A stretch of DNA of 64,000 bases from Methylocystis bryophila (GCF_027925445.1 NZ_AP027149.1:2988501-3052500); one strand, 5' to 3'; positions 23,875-33,219 are shown, numbered from the stretch's first letter. Numbers and translations are program-made. The notes: a model not told the origin generated them from the letters alone.

Positions 23875-24720
23875 ATGAAGCCATTGTCTCAGACGGCCGG
23901 CCATCCGGGCGCCGATGATTTGGAGAAAGTCGCCGCAAGACTCCGCGGGCAAGTCATCGAAATGTCGCATCAAGCCAAGAGCGCGCATCTCGGCTCGTCG
24001 CTGTCCTGCTGTGACGTTGTCGCAGCCGCCTATTGGGGCGTGCTGAGGATCGATCCCGCCGACCCGAAAGCCGCTGATCGCGACCGCTTCATTCTCTCCA
24101 AGGGTCATGCGGCGACGGCCCTCTACGCCGCTCTTGCGTTCAAGGGCTTCTTCGACTCCGCGTTGCTTGAGACCTATACGCGCGACGGCGCGCTGCTGGC
24201 CGAGCATCCGCCCGCCAATCTCCTGCCCGGCGTCGAGGCGGCGACCGGCTCGCTCGGCCACGGGCTGCCGCTGGGCGTCGGCATGGCGCTTGCCGCGAGG
24301 CTCTCAGGCCTTGGCTATCGCGTCTTCGCGCTGCTCTCCGACGGAGAGAACAACGAAGGCTCCGTGTGGGAGGCCGCCATGTTCGCCGCCGCGCAGAAGC
24401 TGACCCATCTCTGCGTGATCGTGGACTACAACAAGTGGCAAGCGACGGCGCGCTCCAATGAGACGCTGCAACTCGCCCCTTTGCGAGAAAAATGGGAGAG
24501 CTTCGGCTGGGACGCGCATGAGATCGACGGCCATGACGTGAACGCTCTCGCGCGCGCGATGGAAAACGTGCCCAACGGCTCGGGGCGGCCTGTCGCGCTC
24601 ATCGCGCATACGGTCAAGGGCAAGGGCGTCTCCTTCATGGAGGACGACAACAACTGGCACTATCGCGCGCCCACCGCCGATGAAGTCCGGCTCGCGCGCG
24701 TGGAGCTCGGCCTCGCATGA
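23875..24720 (+). CDS. Transketolase, N-terminal (thiamine pyrophosphate) subunit
   Basis: A 281-aa protein equal to the first third of transketolase. Features: HLGSSLSCCDVVAAAYWG, FILSKGHAATALYAAL, GSLGHGLPLGVGMALAARL and the thiamine diphosphate/Mg motif SDGENNEGSVWEAA. With the following gene it forms a split, two-protein transketolase, a form often found in special biosynthetic clusters rather than in central metabolism. It could move two-carbon units to form sedoheptulose 7-phosphate or another ketose for the sugar pathway. Its stop overlaps the next start by 4 bp. Confidence 0.88.
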   Translation: MKPLSQTAGHPGADDLEKVAARLRGQVIEMSHQAKSAHLGSSLSCCDVVAAAYWGVLRIDPADPKAADRDRFILSKGHAATALYAALAFKGFFDSALLETYTRDGALLAEHPPANLLPGVEAATGSLGHGLPLGVGMALAARLSGLGYRVFALLSDGENNEGSVWEAAMFAAAQKLTHLCVIVDYNKWQATARSNETLQLAPLREKWESFGWDAHEIDGHDVNALARAMENVPNGSGRPVALIAHTVKGKGVSFMEDDNNWHYRAPTADEVRLARVELGLA

Positions 24721-25646
24721 GAAACGCCTTCGCAGACGAGTTGACCAGGCTCGGGGACGAGGACCCTCGCCTCGTCATGCTTTCCGGCGACATCGGGAAC
24801 CGGCTCTTCGATAAGTTCCGCGCCGCGCATGGCGACCGCTTCTTCAATTGCGGGGTCGCCGAGCAGAACATGATGGGGCTTGCTGCCGGATTGGCGCTCT
24901 CCGGCTACCGGCCGATCGCCTACACGATCACGCCCTTCGTGACGACGCGTTGCCTCGAGCAGATCCGCACGGATGTCTGCTACCACGAGGCGCCGGTCAT
25001 CATTGTGGGCGTGGGCTCGGGTCTCTCCTACGCAGGGCTGGGACCGACGCATCATTCCTGCGAGGATATCGCGCTCCTGCGCGCGCTGCCCGGTCTCGCG
25101 GTGGTGTGCCCCTGCGACGCCTTCGAGGTTCGAGCCGCCCTTCGCGCCGCGCTTCACGCCGATCATCCGACCTATCTGCGACTGGGCAAAAAGGGCGAGC
25201 CGAAAATTCACGGCGAGACGCCGACTGATTTTTCCATCGGTAAGGCGTTGACGATCCGCGAAGGGCGAGATGTCTGCCTGCTCGCAACGGGAACGATCCT
25301 GCCGGAGGCGCTCCACGCCGCAGACGCGCTTGCCGCTGCGGGCGTCTCGGCGCAGGTCGTGTCCTTCCATACGGTGAAGCCACTCGACACAGAAAGGCTG
25401 CGCGACGCCTTTGCGACCTTCCGTCTGGTCGCCACGATCGAGGAGCACAGCGTAGTCGGCGGCTTCGGTTCGGCCGTCGCCGAATGGGTCGTCGATAGCG
25501 TGATCGCGCCGCGCGCCTTCTTGCGCTTCGGGACGCCCGACGCCTTCTTCAAGCTTGCCGGCGAGCAGGAATTCGCTCGCGAGCGTCTGGGACTTACGGG
25601 GGAGCAGATCGCTCTCCGCATCAAGGAAAGGCTATCCGCCGCATGA
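24717..25646 (+). CDS. Transketolase, C-terminal subunit
   Basis: A 309-aa partner of the preceding gene. It has the pyrimidine-binding domain with the catalytic glutamate in NCGVAEQNMMGLAAGLALSG, the GLGPTHHSCEDIALLRALPG block, and the C-terminal transketolase domain (VVSFHTVKPLDTERL, IEEHSVVGGFGSAVAE). Both halves are needed for activity, and the 4-bp overlaps on both sides point to coupled translation. The cluster location argues for a dedicated ketose-forming step. Confidence 0.88.
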   Translation: MRNAFADELTRLGDEDPRLVMLSGDIGNRLFDKFRAAHGDRFFNCGVAEQNMMGLAAGLALSGYRPIAYTITPFVTTRCLEQIRTDVCYHEAPVIIVGVGSGLSYAGLGPTHHSCEDIALLRALPGLAVVCPCDAFEVRAALRAALHADHPTYLRLGKKGEPKIHGETPTDFSIGKALTIREGRDVCLLATGTILPEALHAADALAAAGVSAQVVSFHTVKPLDTERLRDAFATFRLVATIEEHSVVGGFGSAVAEWVVDSVIAPRAFLRFGTPDAFFKLAGEQEFARERLGLTGEQIALRIKERLSAA

Positions 25647-26683
25647 AAACCGAAGCCGCCATCCTCGTCGAGCTGAACAAGCCGCTGGAAGTGGTCTCCT
25701 TAGGCCTTCCCGCCCTGCGCGCGGGCCAGGCGCTCGTCGAGATCGCCTATTCGGGCGTCTGCGGCACTCAGGTCAATGAGTGGCTGGGCAAGAAGGGAGA
25801 AGACAAATGGCTTCCCCACTGCATGGGTCACGAGGCGACGGGCAGCGTTCTCGAGGTCGGGCCGGGCGTGACGAAGGTCAAGGCCTCCGACAAGGTCGTC
25901 CTCTCCTGGCTGAAGGGAAGCGGCGCCGAGGCCGGCGGAGCCGTCTATGACTGGGAGGGACGCCGCGTGAACGCCGGCGGCGTGACGACCTTTCAGCGCC
26001 ACGCCGTGGTCAGCGAGAACCGTCTCAGCCGGCTCCCGGAGGGGCTGCCGATGGACGTCGCGACAATGCTCGGCTGCGCTGCGCCGACGGGCATGGGCGC
26101 CGTGATCAACGTGCTGAGGGTCCGCCCTGGCGACGCCATCGCCGTCTTCGGCACGGGCGGCGTCGGGCTCAATTCGCTTATGGCTGCAGCCTTCTCGGGG
26201 GCGACGACGATCATCGGGATTGATCCGAGCCCCTTCCGGCGCACGCTGGCCAAGATGTACGGCGCGACGCACGTCGTCGATCCCGCGGCGGGCGACCCGC
26301 TGGAGCAGATCCGCGCCATCGTTCCGCAGGGCGTGGATGTCGCGGTCGAGGCCTCCGGCTTGGCCGAGGTCATGGCCGCGGCGATGCAAGCGACGCGGGC
26401 GCAGGGCGGACGCGCCGTCGTCGTCGGCAACGCCCGCGCCGGCGCGACCGTGTCCGTGGACGCCGCGATCTTCAACCAGGGAAAGTCGCTGCTCGGCACC
26501 TGGGGCGGCGACAGCGAGCCCGATCGGGACTTTCCGCGCTTCGGCCGCCTTTTGGGCGCGGGCCGCTTCCCCGTGCGCGACCTGCTGTCCAAGCCCTATA
26601 AGCTCAGCGAGGCGACCGACGCCCTCCAGGCGCTCGCCGACGGCGTGACGGGACGGCCGCTCCTCGACATGTCCTTGGCGTGA
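25643..26683 (+). CDS. Zinc-type alcohol dehydrogenase (MDR family)
   Basis: A 346-aa medium-chain dehydrogenase. The catalytic zinc region is CGTQVNEWLG and HCMGHEATGSVLEVGPG, the nucleotide fold has GTGGVGLNSLMAA, and the rest follows the family. The structural zinc Cys cluster is absent, replaced by a YDWEGRRVNAGG segment, as in several sugar or polyol dehydrogenases. It probably oxidises or reduces a sugar hydroxyl or ketone in the pathway. It overlaps both neighbours by 4 bp. Confidence 0.82.
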   Translation: MKTEAAILVELNKPLEVVSLGLPALRAGQALVEIAYSGVCGTQVNEWLGKKGEDKWLPHCMGHEATGSVLEVGPGVTKVKASDKVVLSWLKGSGAEAGGAVYDWEGRRVNAGGVTTFQRHAVVSENRLSRLPEGLPMDVATMLGCAAPTGMGAVINVLRVRPGDAIAVFGTGGVGLNSLMAAAFSGATTIIGIDPSPFRRTLAKMYGATHVVDPAAGDPLEQIRAIVPQGVDVAVEASGLAEVMAAAMQATRAQGGRAVVVGNARAGATVSVDAAIFNQGKSLLGTWGGDSEPDRDFPRFGRLLGAGRFPVRDLLSKPYKLSEATDALQALADGVTGRPLLDMSLA

Positions 26684-27312
26684 CCCGCCGCATGCGGATC
26701 GGCGTCGACTTCGACAATACGCTGGCTTGCTACGACGGCGTGTTCCATCGCGCCGCGCTGGAGCGCGGGCTCATTCCACAGGATTTGCCTGCCGGCAAGA
26801 ATGACGTCCGCGATTATCTCAACGGCTCGGGGCGCGGCGAGGAATTCACCGAGCTCCAGGGCTATGTCTATGGCGCGCGGATGGATCTTGCCGCGCTCTA
26901 TCCCGGCGTTCTCGATTTCCTCGAGGCCGCGCGCGAGCAGGAACACGCGCTCTTTGTCGTGAGCCACAAGACGCGCCGCCCGCTGCGCGGCGCGCCTTAC
27001 GACCTTCACGCCGCCGCCCGCGCCTTTCTCGAGGGGCAATGCGGCCGCTATCTCGCGCCGGACAGCGTATTCTTCGAGGAGACGAAGGAGTTAAAGATCG
27101 CGCGCATCGCCGCGCTCGATCTCGACGTCTTCATCGACGACCTGCCGGAAATTCTGACCATGCCCGGCTTTCCGACGCGCACGGCGCCCATTCTCTTCGA
27201 CCCGGACGGACGATTTGCGGAAGGGGTTGCGACGGCGCCTCGCGTGACGCGCCACGGCAGCTGGTCCGCTCTCGCGGCGGCGCTGCTCACGCACCCCGCC
27301 CCGCGCCAATGA
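26680..27312 (+). CDS. HAD-superfamily phosphatase-like protein
   Basis: A 210-aa HAD-fold protein. Motif I is DFDNTLACYD near the N-terminus (nucleophile Asp plus second Asp), motif II is the Ser of VVSHKT, and motif IV is FIDDLPEI. It starts at a GTG overlapping the previous stop (GTGA), or at ATG 26692. In this setting it could remove a phosphate from a sugar bisphosphate, the step done by GmhB in the heptose route, though it is not a close GmhB relative by eye. Confidence 0.7.
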   Translation: MTRRMRIGVDFDNTLACYDGVFHRAALERGLIPQDLPAGKNDVRDYLNGSGRGEEFTELQGYVYGARMDLAALYPGVLDFLEAAREQEHALFVVSHKTRRPLRGAPYDLHAAARAFLEGQCGRYLAPDSVFFEETKELKIARIAALDLDVFIDDLPEILTMPGFPTRTAPILFDPDGRFAEGVATAPRVTRHGSWSALAAALLTHPAPRQ

Positions 27313-28361
27313 CGCGCTCGACGGATCCGCTCGGCCTCGCCGCGAGCCTCGCGCAAAGCGCCGGCCTGGCGCCGGCGCGACGTGTTGAGCCGCTGCCGGG
27401 CGGCCGCAACAATCGGGTGTTTCGCGTTGAATTGGCGGATGGCGCAAGCGCGGCGCTCAAAATCTATTTCCGCCATCCCGACGATCCACGCGATCGGCTC
27501 GGCGCTGAATGGGACTTTCTCGAACATGCGCGCACCCGCGCGCCGGGCTGGACGACGGCGCCGCTCGCGCGCGACGCCGCGACCGGCGCCGCGCTGCATG
27601 GCTTCATCGAGGGGAAAAGGTTCACGCCCGAGCAGATCGATGCGGCGGCGGTCGAGAAGGCCGCGAATTTCATCCAGAAAGTGGCGTCTCCCGGCGTGGC
27701 GGGGAGACTGCGCATCGCATCGGAAGCCTGCTTTTCCATAAGCGAGCATGTCGCCGCGGTCGACCGGCGCGTCCGGCGCCTCGAGGCGATCGATCCGCAA
27801 GCGCCGCAGACGCGAGAGGCGGCGTCTTTCGTGAATGAGTCTCTGCGTCCCGCCTGGGAGCGCGTGAGGGACGAGATTTCGAAGAACTGCCGCGCCTTCG
27901 GACTTGATCCCGACGCCAGGATCGAAGACGCCGAGATCATCGCCTCCCCATCCGACTTCGGCTTCCACAACGCGCTGCAAACCGAGAAGGGATGCGTGTT
28001 TCTGGATTTCGAATATGCGGGCCGCGACGATCCGGCCAAGCTCGTCTGCGACTTCTTCTGCCAGCCGGCGCTTCCCGTTGCAGCGGCGCAGCAGGAGCTC
28101 TTTCTCGCCGCCGTCTTGGACGACCTCGGCCTCGCGCATCACCGCGAGCGCGTGAACGTTCTGCTCGACGCCTACCGCATCAAATGGATCGCCATCATCC
28201 TCAACGACTTTCTGTCCGTCGGGGAGCAGCGGCGCGCCTTTGCGATTACCGAGGATCAGGACACGCGTCGGCTGCGGCAACTCGACCTTGCGCGGGCGCG
28301 GCTTGACGCGCTCGTTCAAAATAACGGCGCGCTTCCCGCTCGAACCGAGTTCGGGCGATAA
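27309..28361 (+). CDS. Aminoglycoside/choline-kinase-like phosphotransferase
   Basis: A 350-aa kinase-fold protein of the APH/choline kinase group. The nucleotide loop is PLPGGRNNRVFRVEL with the Lys in AALKIYF; the catalytic loop reads SPSDFGFHN (the usual HxDxxxxN with the first His replaced) and the metal loop VFLDFEYAGRDDP. It would phosphorylate a small hydroxyl compound, plausibly the sugar made by this operon. The frame is open back to 27039 but the start at 27309 overlaps the previous stop as ATGA. Confidence 0.72.
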   Translation: MTRSTDPLGLAASLAQSAGLAPARRVEPLPGGRNNRVFRVELADGASAALKIYFRHPDDPRDRLGAEWDFLEHARTRAPGWTTAPLARDAATGAALHGFIEGKRFTPEQIDAAAVEKAANFIQKVASPGVAGRLRIASEACFSISEHVAAVDRRVRRLEAIDPQAPQTREAASFVNESLRPAWERVRDEISKNCRAFGLDPDARIEDAEIIASPSDFGFHNALQTEKGCVFLDFEYAGRDDPAKLVCDFFCQPALPVAAAQQELFLAAVLDDLGLAHHRERVNVLLDAYRIKWIAIILNDFLSVGEQRRAFAITEDQDTRRLRQLDLARARLDALVQNNGALPARTEFGR

Positions 28362-28409
28362 GAATTCGCGCCATATCAACGCGCTGAAACACCAGGGAGA
28401 ACGGACAAA

Positions 28410-29072
28410 ATGGCATATAAGGAATTCGTCGGCCTCATCCACAAGTCCACCACGCGGGACTATCTCGCGCGCGTCACGCAGCGCGACAAGGCGGAGGTCG
28501 CTGAGCTCGCGATTCAATATGATTACGATTACTGGGACGGCAGCCGAGAGACGGGCTATGGTGGCTATCGCTATGACGGTCGTTGGCTCAAGGTCGCCGA
28601 GGCGATGGTGAAGACCTATGGGATCAAGCCGGGCATGCGCATACTGGACGTTGGCTCGGGCAAGGGCTTTCTACTGCACGACTTCCTGACCGCGTGCCCC
28701 GGCGTCGAGGTCGCGGGGATCGACATCTCGCGCTATGCGATCGAGCACACGATGGATGACGTGAAGCCCTTCGTGCAGGTCGCCGACGCCGCCAAGCTCC
28801 CCTTCCCCGACAAGCATTTCGATCTGGTCGTCTCGATCAACACGCTGCACAATCTCTATAATTACGACCTCTGGTCGGCGTTCCGAGAGATCGAGCGCGT
28901 CTCGCGCGGCGCGAAATACATCTGCGTCGAGGCCTATCGCAACGAGCGCGAGAAGGTGAATCTCATGTATTGGCAGCTCACCTGCCGCGCCTTCCACACG
29001 CCCGAGGAATGGGCCTTCGTCATGAAATCCACAGGCTACACCGGCGACCACGAGTTCATCTTTTTTGAGTGA
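28410..29072 (+). CDS. Class I SAM-dependent methyltransferase
   Basis: A 220-aa methyltransferase. Motif I is ILDVGSGKGFLLHDFL (about residue 73), with an acidic motif II (VAGIDISRYAI) and the PFPDKHFDLVVSINTLHNL block typical of UbiE/type-11 enzymes. It is the last gene of the rightward operon, 48 bp after the kinase gene, with GGGAGA before the ATG. It could O-methylate the sugar product or another small molecule. An intergenic repeat follows. Confidence 0.8.
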   Translation: MAYKEFVGLIHKSTTRDYLARVTQRDKAEVAELAIQYDYDYWDGSRETGYGGYRYDGRWLKVAEAMVKTYGIKPGMRILDVGSGKGFLLHDFLTACPGVEVAGIDISRYAIEHTMDDVKPFVQVADAAKLPFPDKHFDLVVSINTLHNLYNYDLWSAFREIERVSRGAKYICVEAYRNEREKVNLMYWQLTCRAFHTPEEWAFVMKSTGYTGDHEFIFFE

Positions 29073-29095
29073 GGAAAGTGAGGCGCGATAAGTCC

Positions 29096-29208
29096 TCTAG
29101 CATGTCACGGGAAGCGCCAAGCCGCTTCGCGCTCAGGACATGCTCAAAGCTTTGAGCCGGAGCGTGGCCCTTTCGATCGCGTGATTCCACGCGATCGGGG
29201 TACGCGCC
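29096..29208. repeat. Intergenic repeat, family B copy 1
   Basis: An element starting CTAGCATGTCACGG, with an internal GACATGCTC and a hairpin CGATCGCGTGATTCCACGCGATCG, ending GTACGCGCC. A related copy lies at 55600-55711. It fills the convergent space between the methyltransferase genes at 29072 and 29292. Confidence 0.75.
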
Positions 29209-29291
29209 AAGGACTTGTTAATCTTCGCGGTCACATGTTTGCGATTGCACGCTTCCGCTCAATCGCAAGCATGACCGCGCCTGCTGCGCGT

Positions 29292-30542
29292 TCAATACGC
29301 GATGACCCTCGTCTCTGGGAGTGGCGCCAAAAACTGACCACCGCCAGAGAGAAAAGCCTGATTGCGTTCGATGATGGGCTTCGCATAGATCCAGGCGAGA
29401 ATGACGGCGGCGTCGGCCTTCAGCTCTGTCAAAGCCGAGGGAGGGTAAACTGGTAGATGCGCCCCAGGACTGAACATCCCCTGCTTGAGCGGGTTGTCAT
29501 CCACAATGAATTTCAGACGGCTCTCCAATTCGAAGTGATAGAGTAGAGTGGTCGTCGTCGTCGACGCGCCGTAGCCGGCGACCGTCTTGCCGGCGCGAAT
29601 CATTCCGTCAACATAATCGAGAACGTCACGCTTTCGCTTTTCGATCAGCTTGAACCACTCGCGGTAGACCCCGGGCTTCACAATTTCCCGCCGCGCTTCC
29701 TCTGCTAGAAGCATTTTCAGTCGTTCCGAAATTGGCCGCGTCGGGGTAGACAATGGTTGTGCAAAGACGCGGATCGAGCCGCCCTTTGTGGGCATGCGGG
29801 CCACATCGAAGATCGTCATGTCATGGCGGTTGAGAAAACGCTCCAAGGGCGTGAGCGCGTGATGCGAAACGTGTTCGTGATAGATCGTGTCGAACACCAT
29901 GTTGTCGATCATATCGACGATATACGAAACCTCGAAAATGAAGACACCCTGATCTGCAAGCAACTTGCGAATCCCGGCGGTGACCTCACTCATATCGTCC
30001 ATGTGCGCGAATACGTTATTTGCGCATATCAGGGCCGCAGAACCGTGCGCGGCACGGATGTCGTTTGCGATGGTCGCGTTAAAAAATTCCGGCACTGTCG
30101 GCACGCCATTTTGGGTCGCTTGTTCTGCGATCTCGCGCGCAGGGTCGACGCCGATAACCCGCATGCCATGCGCCTGAAAGGCTCTAAGCAGAGACCCGTC
30201 GTTGCTGCCGATTTCGACCACGAGTCCGCCGGGTGCAATCTCCAGCTCCTTCAGCGCCGACTCGGCATATTGTCGAAAGTGCTCGACGAGCCCAAGCGAG
30301 ACGGAGGTTCGATAGGTGTAATCACGAAACAAAATCTCAGGATTCACGACATCTAAGTTTTGTAGATGACCGCACTCCGCGCACAAATAACAGTCAAGGG
30401 GAAAAAGCTCCTGCTCTTCATGAAGACGCTCTTTCGGAACGAAGGCGTCTCCAATCGGCGATGGCCGAATGGGCAATACGAGTTCGAGAGAGGATGAGTC
30501 GCAGAGGCGACATGCGGTTCTGTGCTTGAAGCGTTCTGTCAT
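29292..30542 (-). CDS. Sugar C-methyltransferase (zinc-ribbon + SAM domain + C-terminal domain)
   Basis: A 416-aa protein with the three parts of NDP-sugar C-methyltransferases: N-terminal Cys-rich zinc site (CRLCDSS ... CYLCAECGHLQ), SAM domain with VEIGSNDGSLLRAFQ, and a C-terminal domain with GYGASTTTTTLLYHF. The catalytic region YHEHVSHHALTPLERFL and PTKGGSIRV are typical of 3-C-methylation of keto sugars. It should add a methyl branch to a 4-keto sugar, giving a branched-chain sugar. Last of a leftward gene set that starts at 34350. Confidence 0.87.
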   Translation of the reverse strand: MTERFKHRTACRLCDSSSLELVLPIRPSPIGDAFVPKERLHEEQELFPLDCYLCAECGHLQNLDVVNPEILFRDYTYRTSVSLGLVEHFRQYAESALKELEIAPGGLVVEIGSNDGSLLRAFQAHGMRVIGVDPAREIAEQATQNGVPTVPEFFNATIANDIRAAHGSAALICANNVFAHMDDMSEVTAGIRKLLADQGVFIFEVSYIVDMIDNMVFDTIYHEHVSHHALTPLERFLNRHDMTIFDVARMPTKGGSIRVFAQPLSTPTRPISERLKMLLAEEARREIVKPGVYREWFKLIEKRKRDVLDYVDGMIRAGKTVAGYGASTTTTTLLYHFELESRLKFIVDDNPLKQGMFSPGAHLPVYPPSALTELKADAAVILAWIYAKPIIERNQAFLSGGGQFLAPLPETRVIAY

Positions 30543-30602
30543 TGGAGTTCCACTTGGATTTGTGCTGTCGACATTAGGCGATGACGTGAAGTTTCAGCGT
30601 CA

Positions 30603-31340
30603 TTAGGCTGAAAATTTGCTCGCCGTTTCTTCTGGCCATACGATCGAGACCCCGCCGTCGACGAATAGGCTTTGGCCAGTGATGAACGCCGCCCGTTCGC
30701 TGCAGAGAAAGTCGACCACGTCAGCGTTGTCACCCGCTTCGCCCATCCGCTGAAGCGGAACGAGGCGTCGATAAAGATCGTTGATGGCCCCCTGTGACTG
30801 ATAAAAGGCGCGGCTTTCATCTTTAATGTAGGTTAGGGGCATAACGGCGTTCATCCTGATGCCGCGCCCGCCAAGCGACCAAGCATAATAACGCGTCATC
30901 GCGTTGAGTCCTGCTTTCACGACATGATAGCCGACCGGCTGTGACCCTCCGACGAACTCCGCATAAACGGAGCTGACAGCAGCGATGGCGCGATCGCCCG
31001 TTTCGGCGAAGCGATCAACAAGGCCTTCAATCAAAACCCTCGTGGCCGTGAGGCCCACCTGGATTTCCCCTTGCCAAGGATCGCCTTGTCCGCGAAAGCG
31101 CTGTGCAAAGGCCAGATACCGAATGGGCCGACCACTCAAGTAATCCCCATCAACTTCGTCGAAATCCGAAAGTTTTTCGAGATCCACCGCGACGTGGCGA
31201 ACCAATGGGTTCTCTCTATGCTTCTCGCAAGGCCGTCGTGAAAGGACCGTCACCGCAAAGCCTCGAGCCAGGAAACGTTCGACGATGACAAGGCCCAAGC
31301 CTCTGGTGCCTCCCACTACGACCGCATGCTCTCTAATCAT
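30603..31340 (-). CDS. Short-chain dehydrogenase/reductase
   Basis: A 245-aa classical SDR. The cofactor loop is GGTRGLGLVIVERF, the catalytic Ser region is AVSSVYAEF and the Tyr-Lys pair is in YHVVKAGLNAM; the C-terminus ends with the usual FVDGGVSIVWP. It probably reduces a keto sugar in the cluster. Its start overlaps the WbuC stop by 4 bp, so the two are made together. Confidence 0.85.
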   Translation of the reverse strand: MIREHAVVVGGTRGLGLVIVERFLARGFAVTVLSRRPCEKHRENPLVRHVAVDLEKLSDFDEVDGDYLSGRPIRYLAFAQRFRGQGDPWQGEIQVGLTATRVLIEGLVDRFAETGDRAIAAVSSVYAEFVGGSQPVGYHVVKAGLNAMTRYYAWSLGGRGIRMNAVMPLTYIKDESRAFYQSQGAINDLYRRLVPLQRMGEAGDNADVVDFLCSERAAFITGQSLFVDGGVSIVWPEETASKFSA

Positions 31341-31873
31341 GATGCTCGATTTCCATGAGCTGCGACACGTATCATCAGTTCGGCAGTATAGGCGGCGACA
31401 TCGCCAGACTCTTCCTCAGCAGGCGCGAAGGGCGCGTAGACAGCCGCATTCGGCCTGAAAGGGCCGTTGGTGACCTCGTGCATGACGAGCAGCTCCGATC
31501 GCACGATGATCGTGTGAAACAAAGAGCGCGACATTCGGTAATAGAATGGCGCCTCCCCTCCGCGCGCGTCGAGAGAAACTATCTGCGTTATCGCGCCAGC
31601 ATCGTCGAAAACGACGACGTCAACCGCGCCCTCGATGAGGTGAAAAGATTCGCTCTTGCCTGGATGTCGATGCGGCCGAATGTAGGAGTCGCGCGCAATC
31701 GCGATGATCATTTCGTGCAGGAGATCGTCGTCGTCAGAATGGAGGTTGATCCGAGCCCGTCGCCGCGGCGAGGTCCTTGCAGCCTCACGCAACATCGTGA
31801 GCTCCCGCTTCGTGATCTGCGATATTGCGGATTGCGCGACGAAGACGCTTTCGCTTCGCTTTTGCAAGTTCAT
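31337..31873 (-). CDS. wbuC: WbuC-family cupin protein
   Basis: A 178-aa single-domain cupin of the WbuC family, found in many O-antigen clusters. The metal-binding cupin motif shows in YIRPHRHPGKSESFHLIEG (two His and a Glu), with FHTIIVRSELLVMHEVTNGPF as the second motif. The exact reaction is not established; such proteins may act on nucleotide sugars. Overlaps by 4 bp with the genes on both sides, so it belongs to this operon. Confidence 0.78.
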   Translation of the reverse strand: MNLQKRSESVFVAQSAISQITKRELTMLREAARTSPRRRARINLHSDDDDLLHEMIIAIARDSYIRPHRHPGKSESFHLIEGAVDVVVFDDAGAITQIVSLDARGGEAPFYYRMSRSLFHTIIVRSELLVMHEVTNGPFRPNAAVYAPFAPAEEESGDVAAYTAELMIRVAAHGNRAS

Positions 31874-33105
31874 TGCGGTTCTCCCGAGAAAATCGAACCC
31901 ACGGCTCCCGCGAATATCGAATGGAGGCGTACTCCTCGGTCCGTAAGCTTTTGCAGTTGGCTGCGCACCTTTGGCTCAGCCCTTGGGGAGACTCCGAGCA
32001 AACATGCGCGAATCTGCGCGTCGTCGATGAGGTCGGCAGATCTGCGAATTTCTGACGAGAAGCCCGGGGCGATCATTCCCACCTTCTTAGGGTCGTCATC
32101 GACAACATAGCTGAGCAGCGGCGCCGCTTTGAGCGCATTGGCGAACATGATTGACTGGTGGCCGGCGCCAAAAAGGGCGACGTGACCTCCGTCGCCGCCA
32201 TATCTGGAAAGCGCTCGTCGGACTTGTTCCTGGCGACCCGCGTAACGGTCTCGGTAAGACAGGAAGAACGAGAGGTCGGCTTTTGAGCAAGACGACCCGG
32301 GCTCGTCGGCCGGTCTCGCCAACGCCACGAGCACGTCTTCGAGATCGCCGTTATAGCGCAGCATTTCGATGACGACGAATCCCGCCCGGCGGCACAGGCC
32401 AACTAACGTTTCCGCCGTAAAGTAGCAAACGTGCTCTTCCCAGGGAAAGGCGTAATCGCCTGAGGCGAGAAACTTGCTGCTATCGGGGACTTCTATGACA
32501 ACCAAGCCATCGCTCGTCGCGAGCTTACCCAAGGCGTGCAAGGCGTCGAGCGGCGCGTGGCAATGCTCCAAGAGAAAGCGGCAACTAACAACGTCCGCCT
32601 TACCACATTCGCCTTCGGAACCAGAGAAAGAGCCGCGAGAGAGTTCGGCCTGCCACGTTTCGAGATAGGGGAAGCTTCCATCCGTCGGCTGGAAATTGAG
32701 TCGGGGCGCATCGGCGACGACGTCCCTTAGCCTCAACTCTTCCAACAACGGCTGTTCAAAGGGACCTATTCCCAGCGCCGTTATTGGCCGACGCCCAATA
32801 GCCTCTAAGATACGATCCGCCACTCCGCCCAGATGCGCCGAGGGTTCGTTATAGCGAATCCAGGGGACGCGAGGCCTGACCATGTCGGGAGGCATGGGGT
32901 CGAGGAGCTGTATCAGGCCGCAATTTCCGCACGCTCCCATCGTAAGCTGATGGCTCGGGAGCGTTTCGGCGCTATCCACAAACCTGTTGCAGGGCGGCAA
33001 TTTTCCGAATTCGATTCGCAGATCGCCATATCCGGCGCCGCAGAGGCGGCAGGTCTTTTGGGAAGGGTAAGTGGCGTATTCGACCACGTTCTCACTCTCT
33101 TGCAT
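31870..33105 (-). CDS. C-methyltransferase-like protein (zinc-ribbon + SAM domain)
   Basis: A 411-aa relative of the 29292 gene. It has an N-terminal zinc ribbon (CRLCGAG ... GACGNCGLIQL), a Rossmann-like middle part (ALGIGPFEQPLLEELRL) and EEHVCYFTAETLVGLCRRAGF, and a C-terminal second Rossmann region (HVALFGAGHQSIMFANAL). The SAM loop is less canonical (GIGPF rather than GxGxG), and the catalytic YHEH is only partly kept (WEEHVCYF), so activity may differ. Start at ATG 33105; the frame is open to 33153. Confidence 0.75.
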   Translation of the reverse strand: MQESENVVEYATYPSQKTCRLCGAGYGDLRIEFGKLPPCNRFVDSAETLPSHQLTMGACGNCGLIQLLDPMPPDMVRPRVPWIRYNEPSAHLGGVADRILEAIGRRPITALGIGPFEQPLLEELRLRDVVADAPRLNFQPTDGSFPYLETWQAELSRGSFSGSEGECGKADVVSCRFLLEHCHAPLDALHALGKLATSDGLVVIEVPDSSKFLASGDYAFPWEEHVCYFTAETLVGLCRRAGFVVIEMLRYNGDLEDVLVALARPADEPGSSCSKADLSFFLSYRDRYAGRQEQVRRALSRYGGDGGHVALFGAGHQSIMFANALKAAPLLSYVVDDDPKKVGMIAPGFSSEIRRSADLIDDAQIRACLLGVSPRAEPKVRSQLQKLTDRGVRLHSIFAGAVGSIFSGEPQ

Positions 33106-33219
33106 GTCTCGCTTGCCAACCTGGCTGCCCAACGACGTACGAGCCCGCGACAAGGAAGTCGTTGCGGCGAAGAACGCGCTGCTAGAGCCGTAAATCGTTT
33201 CTCCGCGACGAGAATGCGC

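Noticed and set aside
27048..28517. 489-codon leftward open frame
   Set aside because: Antisense to the HAD and kinase genes of the operon; basic, low-information translation.
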